DNA from: JAJFFW01 sp965263375
GTDB taxonomy: Bacteria > Pseudomonadota > Alphaproteobacteria > Caulobacterales > Parvularculaceae
Direction: 5' to 3'
Assembly (NCBI GenBank): GCA_965263375.1
Contig: OZ253669.1
Span: 868,001 to 932,000, forward strand
Length of the DNA: 64,000 bases
Below the pieces are notes generated by a model. It was not told the origin of the DNA, made no database searches, and saw nothing but the letters and a program-made list of their open reading frames with translations. Shown here one piece after another: positions 27,519 through 36,311 of the stretch. Each line of letters begins with the position of its first letter. Within the stretch, counting starts at the first letter, position 1. The position numbers were made by a program, and so were the translations under genes.

Positions 27519-29141
27519 GTGAGGATTTGCAAAAACCTCCCGCGGGAAGAGGCGGCTATCTTAGTTCTCTATGAAAATTTAAAAAAATCGGCGGATCATT
27601 TGCGTCCCGCTGTATTTTGGCCGCCAGCTTTTGTTTTACTCGCAGCGCTTACAGCTAGTCTTGTTAACTTCGACGGTTTTGTCGCCGCCATCAGCGCCGT
27701 TATAAAGGCGATGCTCTTGCATTTTGGGTGGGCTTTTGGCTTCTCAACATTTGGGGCGCTTGTCCTTGCTATTGTCGTTGGATTATCGCCTTTGGGGCGT
27801 GTGCGGATTGGCGGGGCGACGGCGAAGCCTATTTTACGACGTTGGAACTGGTTCGCTATTACGCTTTGCACGACGATTGCCACGGGCATTTTGTTTTGGG
27901 GCGCGGCGGAACCAATGTTTCATCTCACCAGTCCGCCGGAATTTGCTGGCGTTGAGGGGGATGAACGGGCGGCGCAACGTTTTGCACTTTCAACATTATT
28001 TCTGCATTGGTCATTTACGCCTTATGCGATCTATTCGATCCCAGCGCTCGCCTTTGCGCTTAGCTTTTATAATTTCGGTGGCACCTATTCAATTGGCTCG
28101 CCGTTAAAGCTTGTCTTTGGCCGATCGGCTGAGGGGCCTGGCGGAGCGCTGATTGATGCGCTTGCGCTTTTTGCGCTCGTTACCGGTGTTGCTGCGTCTT
28201 TAGGGGCTGGCGTGATGACCCTTGTTGGCGGACTTGGCGAAACCTTTGGCCTTGTGGATACGGTCTGGACGCGTCTTTTAGTAACGGCCGCCATCGTTGC
28301 GGTCTATATCGTTTCCTCCATCAGTGGCTTGCAGCGCGGCATAAAAATCTTATCGGACTATAATTTGAGATTTTTTCTGGTGTTGTGCGCCTTTGTGTTT
28401 TTAGCCGGACCCACCCTTGAGATTGTTAAACTCGGTTCAGAAAGCTTGGGGGTTTATTTAAGGGATTTGCCGGCCCGCGGTCTTGGTCTTGGGGGTATGC
28501 TTAATGATCCGTGGACAACGGATTGGACGATTTTTTTCTTTGCTAATTGGCTTGCTTGGGCGCCGATAACGGCCCTTTTCTTGGGGCGTATTGCTGTTGG
28601 TTATACGGTGCGGGAATTTTTGCTGTTCAATCTTGTGATACCAGCGCTTTTTGGCATTTTCTGGATGACGATCTTTGGCGGCGCCGCCATCTTGGGGGAA
28701 GTAAGCACGGGCGGGGCGCTTTCGGCTGTATTGAGCACAGAAGGAGAGGAGGGGGTTGTCTATGCTTTGTTTGATATTTTGCCCCTTGCCGCGATTGCCG
28801 TGCCGCTTTTCATTCTAGCAACTTTTATTTCTTTTGTGACGGCCATGGACTCCAATACCCACGCTATTGCGGGGGTTTGTTTGAAACCTAAGCGCGGCGA
28901 GCAAGGTGAGGGTGGGCGCGATATTCCTGTTAAACTATTTTGGGGCGTCTTAATCGGTGCGGTCTCATGGGTTATGACCGCCACAAACGGTATTGACGGC
29001 ATGCGCATGCTGGTAAACATCGGCGGTCTGCCAGGGCTGTTGATTCTGCTTGGCAGCGGCGCTGCGATTATCCGCATTATGTTGGCCACATGGCGGCGAG
29101 AAGGCGACGCGAACATTGCGCACCACGCGCCAAGGCAATAA
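27519..29141 (+). CDS. BCCT family transporter (betaine/carnitine/choline type), divergent
   Basis: Membrane protein of about 540 residues with some 12 transmembrane helices. BCCT landmarks are GILFWGAAEPMFHL, the HWSFTPYAIYSIPALAFAL helix (canonical HWG replaced by HWS) and DPWTTDWTIFFFANWLAWAP, which holds the conserved tryptophans of the substrate region. Most members import quaternary amines for osmoprotection. The start is unsure: GTG 27519 is the listed one and has no good ribosome binding site, and no in-frame ATG occurs before the first helix. The departures from the core motif suggest an unusual substrate; this is inference. Confidence 0.85.
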   Translation: MRICKNLPREEAAILVLYENLKKSADHLRPAVFWPPAFVLLAALTASLVNFDGFVAAISAVIKAMLLHFGWAFGFSTFGALVLAIVVGLSPLGRVRIGGATAKPILRRWNWFAITLCTTIATGILFWGAAEPMFHLTSPPEFAGVEGDERAAQRFALSTLFLHWSFTPYAIYSIPALAFALSFYNFGGTYSIGSPLKLVFGRSAEGPGGALIDALALFALVTGVAASLGAGVMTLVGGLGETFGLVDTVWTRLLVTAAIVAVYIVSSISGLQRGIKILSDYNLRFFLVLCAFVFLAGPTLEIVKLGSESLGVYLRDLPARGLGLGGMLNDPWTTDWTIFFFANWLAWAPITALFLGRIAVGYTVREFLLFNLVIPALFGIFWMTIFGGAAILGEVSTGGALSAVLSTEGEEGVVYALFDILPLAAIAVPLFILATFISFVTAMDSNTHAIAGVCLKPKRGEQGEGGRDIPVKLFWGVLIGAVSWVMTATNGIDGMRMLVNIGGLPGLLILLGSGAAIIRIMLATWRREGDANIAHHAPRQ

Positions 29142-29222
29142 CAAGGGCGCATAAAAGCTTGGGGACTTGGAGGTTGTTTTAAGCCTGTTGAGTTTCCAAG
29201 GCGACAGGTAAAGGGCAATAGG

Positions 29223-30653
29223 ATGCAAAACGATCTCGCCACTTTGATCAAGTCGACGGCGACGCGTGAACGAGCACGTGACTTTGCTTGGAATATTGCG
29301 ATTAGTGCGGGAATTGCTTTAGCGACGATCGTTTTTATTTCTTTCATTTCGCCGATTGCACCGCTTTGGCTGCCTATTTTATCGTTCACCTCTTTTTTAG
29401 CGGCGCTCACGATACGCTATCGGTTTTCTTCAGGTCGCAATTGGGTCGCGCCAGTTCAGCGCGTGGTGCAGACCGAACTGAACGCCAATTTAGCGGAGTT
29501 ATCGAAACTGCGTTTGGTGCGCGGCGTCGCCCAGGCGTTGCCTGAGCCGCTATTTATTCTTGACGCGGAAGGGGTGATTGAGCTTGCCAACCCTGCTGCG
29601 GAAGAGTTTTTGTCAGCAAACGCCTTGGAAGGACGTCATTTCGCCGCCGCGCTAAGGGCGCCGGATGTTTTTGAGGAAACGCAAAAGGTTGTCAGCGGGG
29701 CTAGCGCCCATGCTGTAGATTTTGAAACTATGGGCGCAATATCCCGGTCATGTCGCGCCTTTGTTGCGCCGCTTTTTGAGGATGGGGAAGAGCGACGGGT
29801 CTTAGTATTTATCCGTGACCTTACTAGTGAGCGACGTGTTGAAAAAATGAGGGCCGATTTTATCGCTTCGGCTAGTCATGAATTGCGTACGCCCCTTGCC
29901 TCGCTAAAAGGATTTATCGAAACCTTACGCGGTCACGCCAAGGATGATGCAGAAGCGCGCAGTAAGTTTCTACGTTTAATGCAGTCTCAAGCCGAACGGA
30001 TGGAGCGCCTGGTTGCTGACTTAATGGCTTTATCGCGCATTGAGCTGAATGAGCATGTCCCGCCTAATGAGGAAGTCGATGTTGTCGACGCCGCCCAAGA
30101 AGTCATCGAAGGATTGGCGCCGCTTTTTGAGCAGTCTGAAGCAATTGTAGACATAGATGTAGATAGCGATCAGTCTTTGACGATTATCGGTGATCGTGAC
30201 GAAATACTGCAAGCTGTGCAAAATTTGGTTCATAATGCTGTAAAATATGGCGGTGATCCTGCGATGGTGAAGGTCCGGGTTGGGCGGGGAACCGCCCCGC
30301 CGCTTACGGCGGATGGTGAGGTTGTCCACCGTGTTGGCGAAGGCGCTGCGCAGCTGGCTGCACGCCAGTCAATTGAAGAGAGTGATCTTATCTTTGTTCA
30401 GGTTCAAGACTTTGGACCGGGAATTGAGCGAGCTGACCTTCCCCGCCTGACGGAACGGTTTTATCGTGTTAACATCGAGCGTAGCCGTAAAAGGGGCGGC
30501 ACCGGGCTTGGTTTGGCGATCGTTAAACATATCGTTAATCGCCATAAAGGCGGTTTACAGATAGAAAGTCGCCCAGCGGCAGGGTCCGCATTCACTTGTT
30601 ATTTTCCCGCTCAAGAGGGTGGTGAAGTGGGCTCAGCTTCAATGGGTATTTAG
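29223..30653 (+). CDS. phoR: Phosphate regulon sensor histidine kinase
   Basis: Sensor kinase of 476 residues. Two membrane segments (about 22-60), a PAS-like domain (PEPLFILDAEGVIELANPAA), then HisKA with the phospho-acceptor His219 in SASHELRTPLASLKGF, and an ATPase domain with NLVHNAVKYG (N box), DFGPGIE (G1) and GGTGLGLAIVKHI (G2). Identification as PhoR rather than another kinase rests on phoU and phoB following on the same strand. A 215-nt gap separates it from phoU. Confidence 0.92.
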   Translation: MQNDLATLIKSTATRERARDFAWNIAISAGIALATIVFISFISPIAPLWLPILSFTSFLAALTIRYRFSSGRNWVAPVQRVVQTELNANLAELSKLRLVRGVAQALPEPLFILDAEGVIELANPAAEEFLSANALEGRHFAAALRAPDVFEETQKVVSGASAHAVDFETMGAISRSCRAFVAPLFEDGEERRVLVFIRDLTSERRVEKMRADFIASASHELRTPLASLKGFIETLRGHAKDDAEARSKFLRLMQSQAERMERLVADLMALSRIELNEHVPPNEEVDVVDAAQEVIEGLAPLFEQSEAIVDIDVDSDQSLTIIGDRDEILQAVQNLVHNAVKYGGDPAMVKVRVGRGTAPPLTADGEVVHRVGEGAAQLAARQSIEESDLIFVQVQDFGPGIERADLPRLTERFYRVNIERSRKRGGTGLGLAIVKHIVNRHKGGLQIESRPAAGSAFTCYFPAQEGGEVGSASMGI

Positions 30654-30868
30654 TAATTTGTTTGTTGTGTGAGCATTTGAGAAGGCAGATAATTGCTAAG
30701 GTTTTTCGTTGGGTGATCACTTTTACTTGCGGGTCACGTGAAACTGTTGCATAAAGCGCATCTCGTGCGCATATTGTTCTCGGCTATTAGCTTGCCGACA
30801 AGAATGTGTCATAAAATCACGGCATTAAACTCCTTTGGCATTATTGATGGTGATAGGAGCGGCTATTA

Positions 30869-31585
30869 ATGGGGTCGTTATCTTTGCAGCCTACAGGCGT
30901 TGACATCAGTCGTGACTTGAACGTTCAGCTTTCCCATATGGCGGCGCTGGTTGAAGTGCAATTGAATGACGCCATTCAAGCTTTTGAACGCCGCGACCTA
31001 ATCAATGCAAAGCGCGTCATCGAGCAAGATGAGCGTATTGACGCTGCGCAAGGCGAGATTGAAGAAAAAGTCATGGAGCTTTTAACGGCTCATGAGCCTG
31101 CGCCTGATCAGGTGCGTGAAAGCCTGATGATGATGAAGGTTGCCGCGGAGCTAGAGCGCATTGGTGATATGGCCAAAAATGTTGCAAAGCGCACATTGGT
31201 GGTTAGCCAGGAAAAGTTTACCCGGCCTTCAAGTGGTGTCGCCAGTATGGGCCGCGCCGCGCAGCGCCAATTTTCTAATATTTTGACGGCTTTCACAGAG
31301 AAGAACATTGAGGCCGCCATTGCTGTTTGGGGCGGTGATGATGATTTGGATGAGCTGTATAATTCTGTTTTTCGTGAAATTCTTCTCGTCATGATGGAAG
31401 AGCCATCACGGATTAATGCAGGCACGCATCTTGTCTTTATCGCAAAGAATTTTGAGCGGGTTGGCGATCATGCCACCAACATCGCTGAGGCTTTGCACTA
31501 TTATCTCACGGGTGAGGCGCTTGCGATTGAGCGCCCTAAGGGAGATGAAACTTCTGTGACAGCCGTAACGCCGCCAAGTAAGTAA
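30869..31585 (+). CDS. phoU: Phosphate signalling protein PhoU
   Basis: Helical protein of 238 residues with two PhoU repeats, each with its metal-site motif: ELERIGDMAKNVAKR (about 90-105) and NFERVGDHATNIAEAL (about 195-210). It links the Pst transporter to PhoR and damps the Pho response. AGGAG precedes ATG 30869. The pst genes, usually just upstream, are not here. The leader contains a single TGTCATAA half-site, which is not enough to call a Pho box. Confidence 0.95.
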   Translation: MGSLSLQPTGVDISRDLNVQLSHMAALVEVQLNDAIQAFERRDLINAKRVIEQDERIDAAQGEIEEKVMELLTAHEPAPDQVRESLMMMKVAAELERIGDMAKNVAKRTLVVSQEKFTRPSSGVASMGRAAQRQFSNILTAFTEKNIEAAIAVWGGDDDLDELYNSVFREILLVMMEEPSRINAGTHLVFIAKNFERVGDHATNIAEALHYYLTGEALAIERPKGDETSVTAVTPPSK

Positions 31586-31832
31586 TCAAGCTGGGAGCCT
31601 TTATTTTAGGGCGTCTGGCGGGAGCTTCATATTTTGGTGCGGCAATGGGCGGGGCGTCTTTTAAAAATATTGCTTGACCCTTCTACAAAAGATCGCTTTA
31701 GCCATTGTGACAGCGGAATGTCGTTTTTTTGACGGTGTTGTCTGAGCGGGGGTTGTTGTTTGTCTGCCTGGGCATTTTTGATCTCGTTAACCAATACGGT
31801 GCTGGCTAGGTAGGAAGCGATAGGAGATTGTT

Positions 31833-32522
31833 GTGGCTAATAAACAAATCTTGATCGTGGAAGATGAAGAAGCGCTTTCAACGCTACTTGATTATAATCT
31901 GAAGAAAGAGGGTTTTCAGACCCAGATCGCATCAGATGGCGATGAGGCGTTATTGAAAATTGAAGACGCGCCACCTGATCTGATTGTACTCGATTGGATG
32001 TTGCCAAATATTTCTGGCATAGAAATTTGTCGGCGTCTTCGCTCCAATGTTGAGACAAAGAATGTTCCCATCATTATGTTAACAGCGCGAGCTGAAGAGG
32101 CTGATCGTATCCGTGGGCTAGAAACGGGCGCGGATGATTACATGACGAAGCCGTTCTCAGCTGATGAGCTGGTTGCGCGAATTCGAGCGGTGTTAAGGCG
32201 CATTCGCCCAGGGCTAGTTCAGGATATCGCCAGCCATGGCGGCATCCGCATTGATCGCACCGCCCACCGTGTGTGGCGAGATGAAAAAGAAATCCATCTG
32301 GGGCCGACTGAGTTTCGTCTCCTTGACCATTTGATTGAGCATCCGGGCCGGGTATTCTCTCGTGAGCAGCTCTTAAATGCGGTCTGGGGCTCTGACGTAT
32401 TTGTGGAAGTGCGGACTGTTGACGTGCATATCGGACGTTTGCGCAAGGCGCTTAATAAATTTGATCAAGGCGATCCGATAAGAACAGTGCGTTCAGCTGG
32501 CTATTCATTAAGCCCGATGTAG
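31833..32522 (+). CDS. phoB: Phosphate regulon response regulator
   Basis: OmpR-type response regulator of 229 residues. The receiver domain has the acidic pair near residue 11, the phospho-acceptor Asp54 in VLDWMLPN, Thr in MLTARAEEADR and Lys in MTKPFSADEL. The C-terminal winged helix contains GPTEFRLLDHLIEHPGRVFSREQLL and VDVHIGRLRKAL, close to PhoB. It starts with GTG at 31833, 9 nt after AGGAG. A terminator shared with gcrA follows. Confidence 0.95.
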   Translation: MANKQILIVEDEEALSTLLDYNLKKEGFQTQIASDGDEALLKIEDAPPDLIVLDWMLPNISGIEICRRLRSNVETKNVPIIMLTARAEEADRIRGLETGADDYMTKPFSADELVARIRAVLRRIRPGLVQDIASHGGIRIDRTAHRVWRDEKEIHLGPTEFRLLDHLIEHPGRVFSREQLLNAVWGSDVFVEVRTVDVHIGRLRKALNKFDQGDPIRTVRSAGYSLSPM

Positions 32523-32580
32523 GCGCGGACGCTTATTTCGCCATGGTGCAGATGGCGAAGCCATAGAACTTAAAAGCAAA

Positions 32581-32608
32581 ACGCCCGCTTAGTGAAGCGG
32601 GCGTTTTT
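32581..32608. terminator. Bidirectional terminator between phoB and gcrA
   Basis: ACGCCCGCTT-AGTG-AAGCGGGCGT is a perfect 10-bp stem with A-rich sequence before and TTTT after. It sits between two convergent genes and can serve both. Confidence 0.92.
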
Positions 32609-32616
32609 ATTTTGCA

Positions 32617-33135
32617 TTAGCTGGCGGCGCGGCGGGGTTGAGCGCTTGGAGCGAGGCGTTTGGGTTCGCGCCGTGGTTCGGCCTTGCGCTGGGTTGGTTG
32701 GAAGGCTAAGCGCGCGTGATAGGTGCAATACGACTTTCCGGGGGCGGTTGGTTGCCCGCAAAAGTGGAAGTCATCTGTTGACGGATCGCCCATTGGCCAA
32801 CGACACATATTCTTTGAGAGCGTTGTCACCGTCGTTTTATCGTCAGTTTCAAGCGTTAAAGGCGCTGTGAAGGCTGGTTCGGGCATAGACTCTGGCGCAG
32901 ACGGCGCCCCAGGGGCGGCGTATGTGGGTGTTTCTTCGCTTTCCACCGGCTCGTTGTATGAGCGCCCGCGTTGCGGTTTAGCTGGCGTTGCACGGCCGGA
33001 CAGACCAAGGCGATGAACCTTGCCGATCACTGCGTTTCGTGTGACGCCGCCCATCTTGCTGGCGATTTGACTCGCCGAAAGACCTTCAGACCACAATTTC
33101 TTTAGCAGTTCGACACGTTCATCATTCCACGCCAT
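32617..33135 (-). CDS. gcrA: GcrA cell cycle regulator
   Basis: Alphaproteobacterial transcription factor of 172 residues that works with sigma-70 RNA polymerase at promoters methylated at GANTC by CcrM. The N-terminal helix-turn-helix reads MAWNDERVELLKKLW, then SASQIASKMGGVTRNAVIGK. The C-terminal sigma-interaction region has MCRWPMGDP, CGQPTAPGKSYC and YHARLAFQP. A Pro/Glu-rich linker joins them. The upstream DNA carries GANTC and a DnaA-box-like site. Confidence 0.97.
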   Translation of the reverse strand: MAWNDERVELLKKLWSEGLSASQIASKMGGVTRNAVIGKVHRLGLSGRATPAKPQRGRSYNEPVESEETPTYAAPGAPSAPESMPEPAFTAPLTLETDDKTTVTTLSKNMCRWPMGDPSTDDFHFCGQPTAPGKSYCTYHARLAFQPTQRKAEPRREPKRLAPSAQPRRAAS

Positions 33136-33577
33136 AGCCGCCTCTCCTTCGTGTGATTGCTCTTGGGGCTTTGCAAAGGACCCGACTCACCCCTATGAAA
33201 ACCTACATCTTGATGTTGTCCACATGTTCTGTATCAAGACGCCAACATATAGTATCTAATAGCTTGCAAAATACAACATGGAGCCAAGCTAAATTTTTAC
33301 ACACTATATTTAGTAGAGGGTGATTCATTTCCACAGTCCGTATCTTTTGCAGGCGTGTCGGTGGAAAAAAATCAATAATTCTAAGCGTTTTGGCCTAATT
33401 TTCCCCGTTACCAGGCTTATATCGTCTACACGTCTGATAATAAGGGCGTGTCGTTGCGATGTGTGCTTGACCGGCGTAAAGATCACTTAGATGAGCAAGA
33501 CAGGCGAACGTTGAGCCAAACCGCACCCTGGGGTGCGCCGCTTAGCGGTCTTTTTCGCCATTTTAAGGAGAATATTG
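33136..33577. other. 442-base gap between gcrA and the ABC permease
   Basis: Divergent promoter region, AT-rich between 33230 and 33420. It holds GANTC sites (33184, 33322), a DnaA-box-like site (33216) and, near its right end, paired inverted repeats before a T-run (33518-33555). A seven-codon frame (ATG 33491 to TGA 33514) precedes that structure but has no ribosome binding site. Confidence 0.55.
33184..33224. promoter_or_regulatory. Candidate gcrA control sites: GANTC and DnaA-box-like
   Basis: GACTC at 33184-33188 lies 49 nt upstream of the gcrA start and is a CcrM methylation site. TTGTCCACA at 33216-33224 differs by one base from the DnaA box TTATCCACA. In Caulobacter, gcrA is activated by DnaA and its promoter is methylation-sensitive, so both sites make sense; the assignment here is by sequence only. 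Confidence 0.5.
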
Positions 33578-34477
33578 ATGGACGGCGTTTCGGTTGACCA
33601 AACCCCTGGCGATCCACAGGCGATTGAGCGCAAAAGCTTTGCTGCGGCGAGTGCGCCGGGTAATGCGCCGCGTCCGGGCGAACGGCGATTTGGTCGGGTC
33701 AACTGGCTTGGTCTGCAAACACTTTATATGAAGGAAATCCGCCGCTTTATGAAAGTGGCTTTCCAAACGGTGTTTGCGCCAGTTATTTCCACAATGTTGT
33801 TGTTGATCGTCTTTATGCAGGCTTTTGGTCGCGCCGACACCGTTGTGAACGGTCTTCCTTACATCATATTTTTGGCGCCCGGTCTGGTGATGATGGCGAT
33901 CATTACGAATGCTTTTGCGAACTCTTCTTCTTCATTGATCATCGCGAAAGTCCAAGGATATATTGTCGATCTATTGATGCCGCCAATTTCTCCGGCTGAA
34001 ATGACTGTGGCGCTTGTTGCTGGGGCGGCGACCCGCGGACTGTTGGTTGGGGTCGTGACGGCGATTACAAGCGCTATTTTTATGGCTTATGCTGGCGGCT
34101 TAACCGTTACGATTGCGGCGCCGCTAGCGGCGATCTATTTCGGTTTGTCTGGCGCGCTTATATTCGCATTTTTAGGTGTAATTGGCGGTGTGTGGGCTGA
34201 GAAATTTGATCAGCTGGCGATGATTACGAATTTTGTGATCACGCCGCTGACCTTTTTGTCCGGAACATTTTATGCAATTGGCGGTTTGCCTGAGCCGTTT
34301 TACACCTTCAGTCAGTTTAACCCGGTTTTCTATTTAATTGATGGATTGCGTTATGGTTTTACAGGCGTCACTGAGGCGCCATTGATGGTTGGCGTTTTAG
34401 TCACTTTGGCGTTGAACATCGCGCTTGCAGCTTTTTCATATGCGTTGATTAAATCCGGCTACAAATTGAAAAGCTGA
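33578..34477 (+). CDS. ABC-2 type transporter permease (NodJ-like)
   Basis: Permease of 299 residues with six membrane segments and the ABC-2 pattern: VFAPVISTMLLLIVFMQAFG, an APGLVMMAIITNAFANSSSS block, VDLLMPPISPAEM and a C-terminal FNPVFYLIDGLRYGFTG. Such permeases export polysaccharide or lipid with a separate ATPase. ATG 33578 follows AAGGAG at 7 nt; the longer frame from 33533 would run through the leader hairpin. No ATPase gene is adjacent, so the partner must be elsewhere. hslO follows after 20 nt. Confidence 0.9.
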   Translation: MDGVSVDQTPGDPQAIERKSFAAASAPGNAPRPGERRFGRVNWLGLQTLYMKEIRRFMKVAFQTVFAPVISTMLLLIVFMQAFGRADTVVNGLPYIIFLAPGLVMMAIITNAFANSSSSLIIAKVQGYIVDLLMPPISPAEMTVALVAGAATRGLLVGVVTAITSAIFMAYAGGLTVTIAAPLAAIYFGLSGALIFAFLGVIGGVWAEKFDQLAMITNFVITPLTFLSGTFYAIGGLPEPFYTFSQFNPVFYLIDGLRYGFTGVTEAPLMVGVLVTLALNIALAAFSYALIKSGYKLKS

Positions 34478-34497
34478 CGGGCTAAGGAGTAAGAGTA

Positions 34498-35424
34498 GTG
34501 ACTGATAAAGCCGGGCTGAGTGACGATCTTATTTTACCATTTCAAGTGGGGGAAACGGCGATTCGTGGGCGTGTCGTGCGACTTGGCGCGTCGATTGACC
34601 AAATCCTATCGGTTCATCCTTTTGAGAACACAGTTAAAGAACTAACGGGCGAGGCGGCTGTATTGGCTGCGATGATGGGGTCCGCCCTTAAATTTGACGG
34701 GCGGATGATTTTTCAAGCCAATGGCAACGGTCCAGTCAGCATGGTGGTGGCTGATTACACCGCTGGCGGGGCGCTGCGGGCGATGGCGAGCGTTGGCGGC
34801 GCGTCTGAGGGCTTAACCGGGTTTGCGTCTCTGTTGGGTAAAGGCCACATCGCCATCACGATTGATCAGGGGCCGGATATGGAACGCTATCAAGGCGTCA
34901 CCCCAATAGAGGGTGAAACCCTTGCTGTCGCGGCGGCTCAATATTTTCTTCAATCCGAACAAATTCCAACGGCGATTAAACTAGCGGTTGGCCGTCTATC
35001 GCTTCCTGGGGAAAAAGACCAATGGCGCGCCGGCGGCATTATCGCCCAGTTCGTGCCGGGGGAGGGCGGAGACCGCGAGCGCGGCGAAGAAGTCATCAAA
35101 GAAGCGGATGATCAAGAAGCTTGGGACCGCGCCGCCGCGTTTTTGGAAACGACTTCGGCGGATGAGCTTTTAGACCCTTCTTTAACGCCGGAAACACTGC
35201 TCTACCGCCTTTTTCATGAGGACGGGGTTCGTGTGTTTAACACGCTCCCCGTTTTTGCAAAGTGCCCTTGTAATCCCGAACGGATTGGCGCTGTTTTAAA
35301 GCGATACCAGCCAAAAGAACTTGGCGATATGGTTGAGGACGGCGCCATTCGGGTGACATGTGAGTTTTGCCGGACGCAATATTTGTTCGCCGAAGACGGA
35401 CAAACCTTGCTGGAAACGATTTAG
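34498..35424 (+). CDS. hslO: Redox-regulated chaperonin Hsp33
   Basis: Holdase chaperone of 308 residues activated by oxidation. The C-terminal zinc centre is intact: AKCPCNPERIG and VTCEFCRTQY give the CxC and CxxC cysteines. The N-terminal folding domain has the ELTGEAAVLAAMM region. It starts with GTG 34498, with AAGGAG upstream. It follows the ABC permease closely and may be co-transcribed. Confidence 0.96.
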   Translation: MTDKAGLSDDLILPFQVGETAIRGRVVRLGASIDQILSVHPFENTVKELTGEAAVLAAMMGSALKFDGRMIFQANGNGPVSMVVADYTAGGALRAMASVGGASEGLTGFASLLGKGHIAITIDQGPDMERYQGVTPIEGETLAVAAAQYFLQSEQIPTAIKLAVGRLSLPGEKDQWRAGGIIAQFVPGEGGDRERGEEVIKEADDQEAWDRAAAFLETTSADELLDPSLTPETLLYRLFHEDGVRVFNTLPVFAKCPCNPERIGAVLKRYQPKELGDMVEDGAIRVTCEFCRTQYLFAEDGQTLLETI

Positions 35425-35474
35425 CGCTTAATGTAGTCGCCCAGTAAAATAAAAAGAGGGCGAAACGAGGCGCA

Positions 35475-36257
35475 ATGAAGAAAAAAGAATTTGAAGCAGA
35501 GCTTGCCCAGCTAGAGCTTGAATTGGCGCGTCTGCAAGAAACAGTGCAGCGCAAAGGTCTGAAGGTCGCGATTGTTTTTGAAGGTCGTGACGCCGCTGGT
35601 AAGGGCGGGCTTATCAAAACGATCTTAAGGCGGATGAATGCGCGGATTTGGCGGGTCGTGGCCTTGCCAAAGCCATCTGATCGCGAACGCACACAGTGGT
35701 ATTTCCAGCGTTATGTCGCCCATTTGCCAAGCGCGGGCGAGGTCGTGATGTTTGATCGCTCGTGGTATAATCGCGCGGTGGTTGAGCCGGTAATGGGGTT
35801 TTGCACCGCTGAGGAGCATGACGCCTTTATGCGCGAGGTTCCACTTTTTGAGCGCATGCTGATTGATTCTGGGGTTATCCTATTGAAATATTGGATTCAC
35901 GTCTCACCTGAAGAACAAGAAGTACGCTTCCAGGAAAGGGCCTGTGACCCGCGCAAGCGCTGGAAATTGTCGCCGGTGGACTTAGAGGGCCGTTCACGCT
36001 GGGTCGAGTTTGCGCGCGCTCGCGATAAGATGTTTGAGCTTACAAGCACAGAGTATGCGCCATGGCGCGTGGTCGAAGGAACGGATAAGCGCAAAGGGCG
36101 TCTTAACTGTATCCGGTCTATCTTGGATCTAACACCCTATGAGCATAATGAAGCAGCTTTCGAGCCGATCACTTTGCCGCCGCGACAAACGGCGAAAGAG
36201 GCGGGCTATAAAGAAAAGCCGCTGAAAGACCTTAATCTGGTGAAGGATTATTATTAG
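35475..36257 (+). CDS. ppk2: Polyphosphate kinase 2
   Basis: PPK2-family enzyme of 260 residues that transfers phosphate between polyphosphate and nucleoside phosphates. Walker A is in FEGRDAAGKGGLIK (about 36-49), Walker B-like DRSWYNRAVVEPVMGF and the lid RKRWKLSPVDLEGRSRW follow. The length and single domain fit class I, which often favours making GTP or ATP from polyphosphate. A GAGG site lies just before the ATG. Together with the Pho genes it points to active phosphate storage. Confidence 0.95.
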   Translation: MKKKEFEAELAQLELELARLQETVQRKGLKVAIVFEGRDAAGKGGLIKTILRRMNARIWRVVALPKPSDRERTQWYFQRYVAHLPSAGEVVMFDRSWYNRAVVEPVMGFCTAEEHDAFMREVPLFERMLIDSGVILLKYWIHVSPEEQEVRFQERACDPRKRWKLSPVDLEGRSRWVEFARARDKMFELTSTEYAPWRVVEGTDKRKGRLNCIRSILDLTPYEHNEAAFEPITLPPRQTAKEAGYKEKPLKDLNLVKDYY

Positions 36258-36311
36258 GGGCTGTTTTATCCCACCTTTTTTAGGAAAACTAATCAGAGTA
36301 AAATAACAGCT

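Noticed and set aside
28760..29410. 216-codon open frame on the minus strand
   Set aside because: Overlaps the end of the BCCT gene and the start of phoR on the other strand; no recognisable protein features.
30800..30868. Pho box upstream of phoU
   Set aside because: Only a single TGTCATAA-like half-site is visible; a Pho box needs two direct half-sites at 11-bp spacing. The same holds upstream of phoD.
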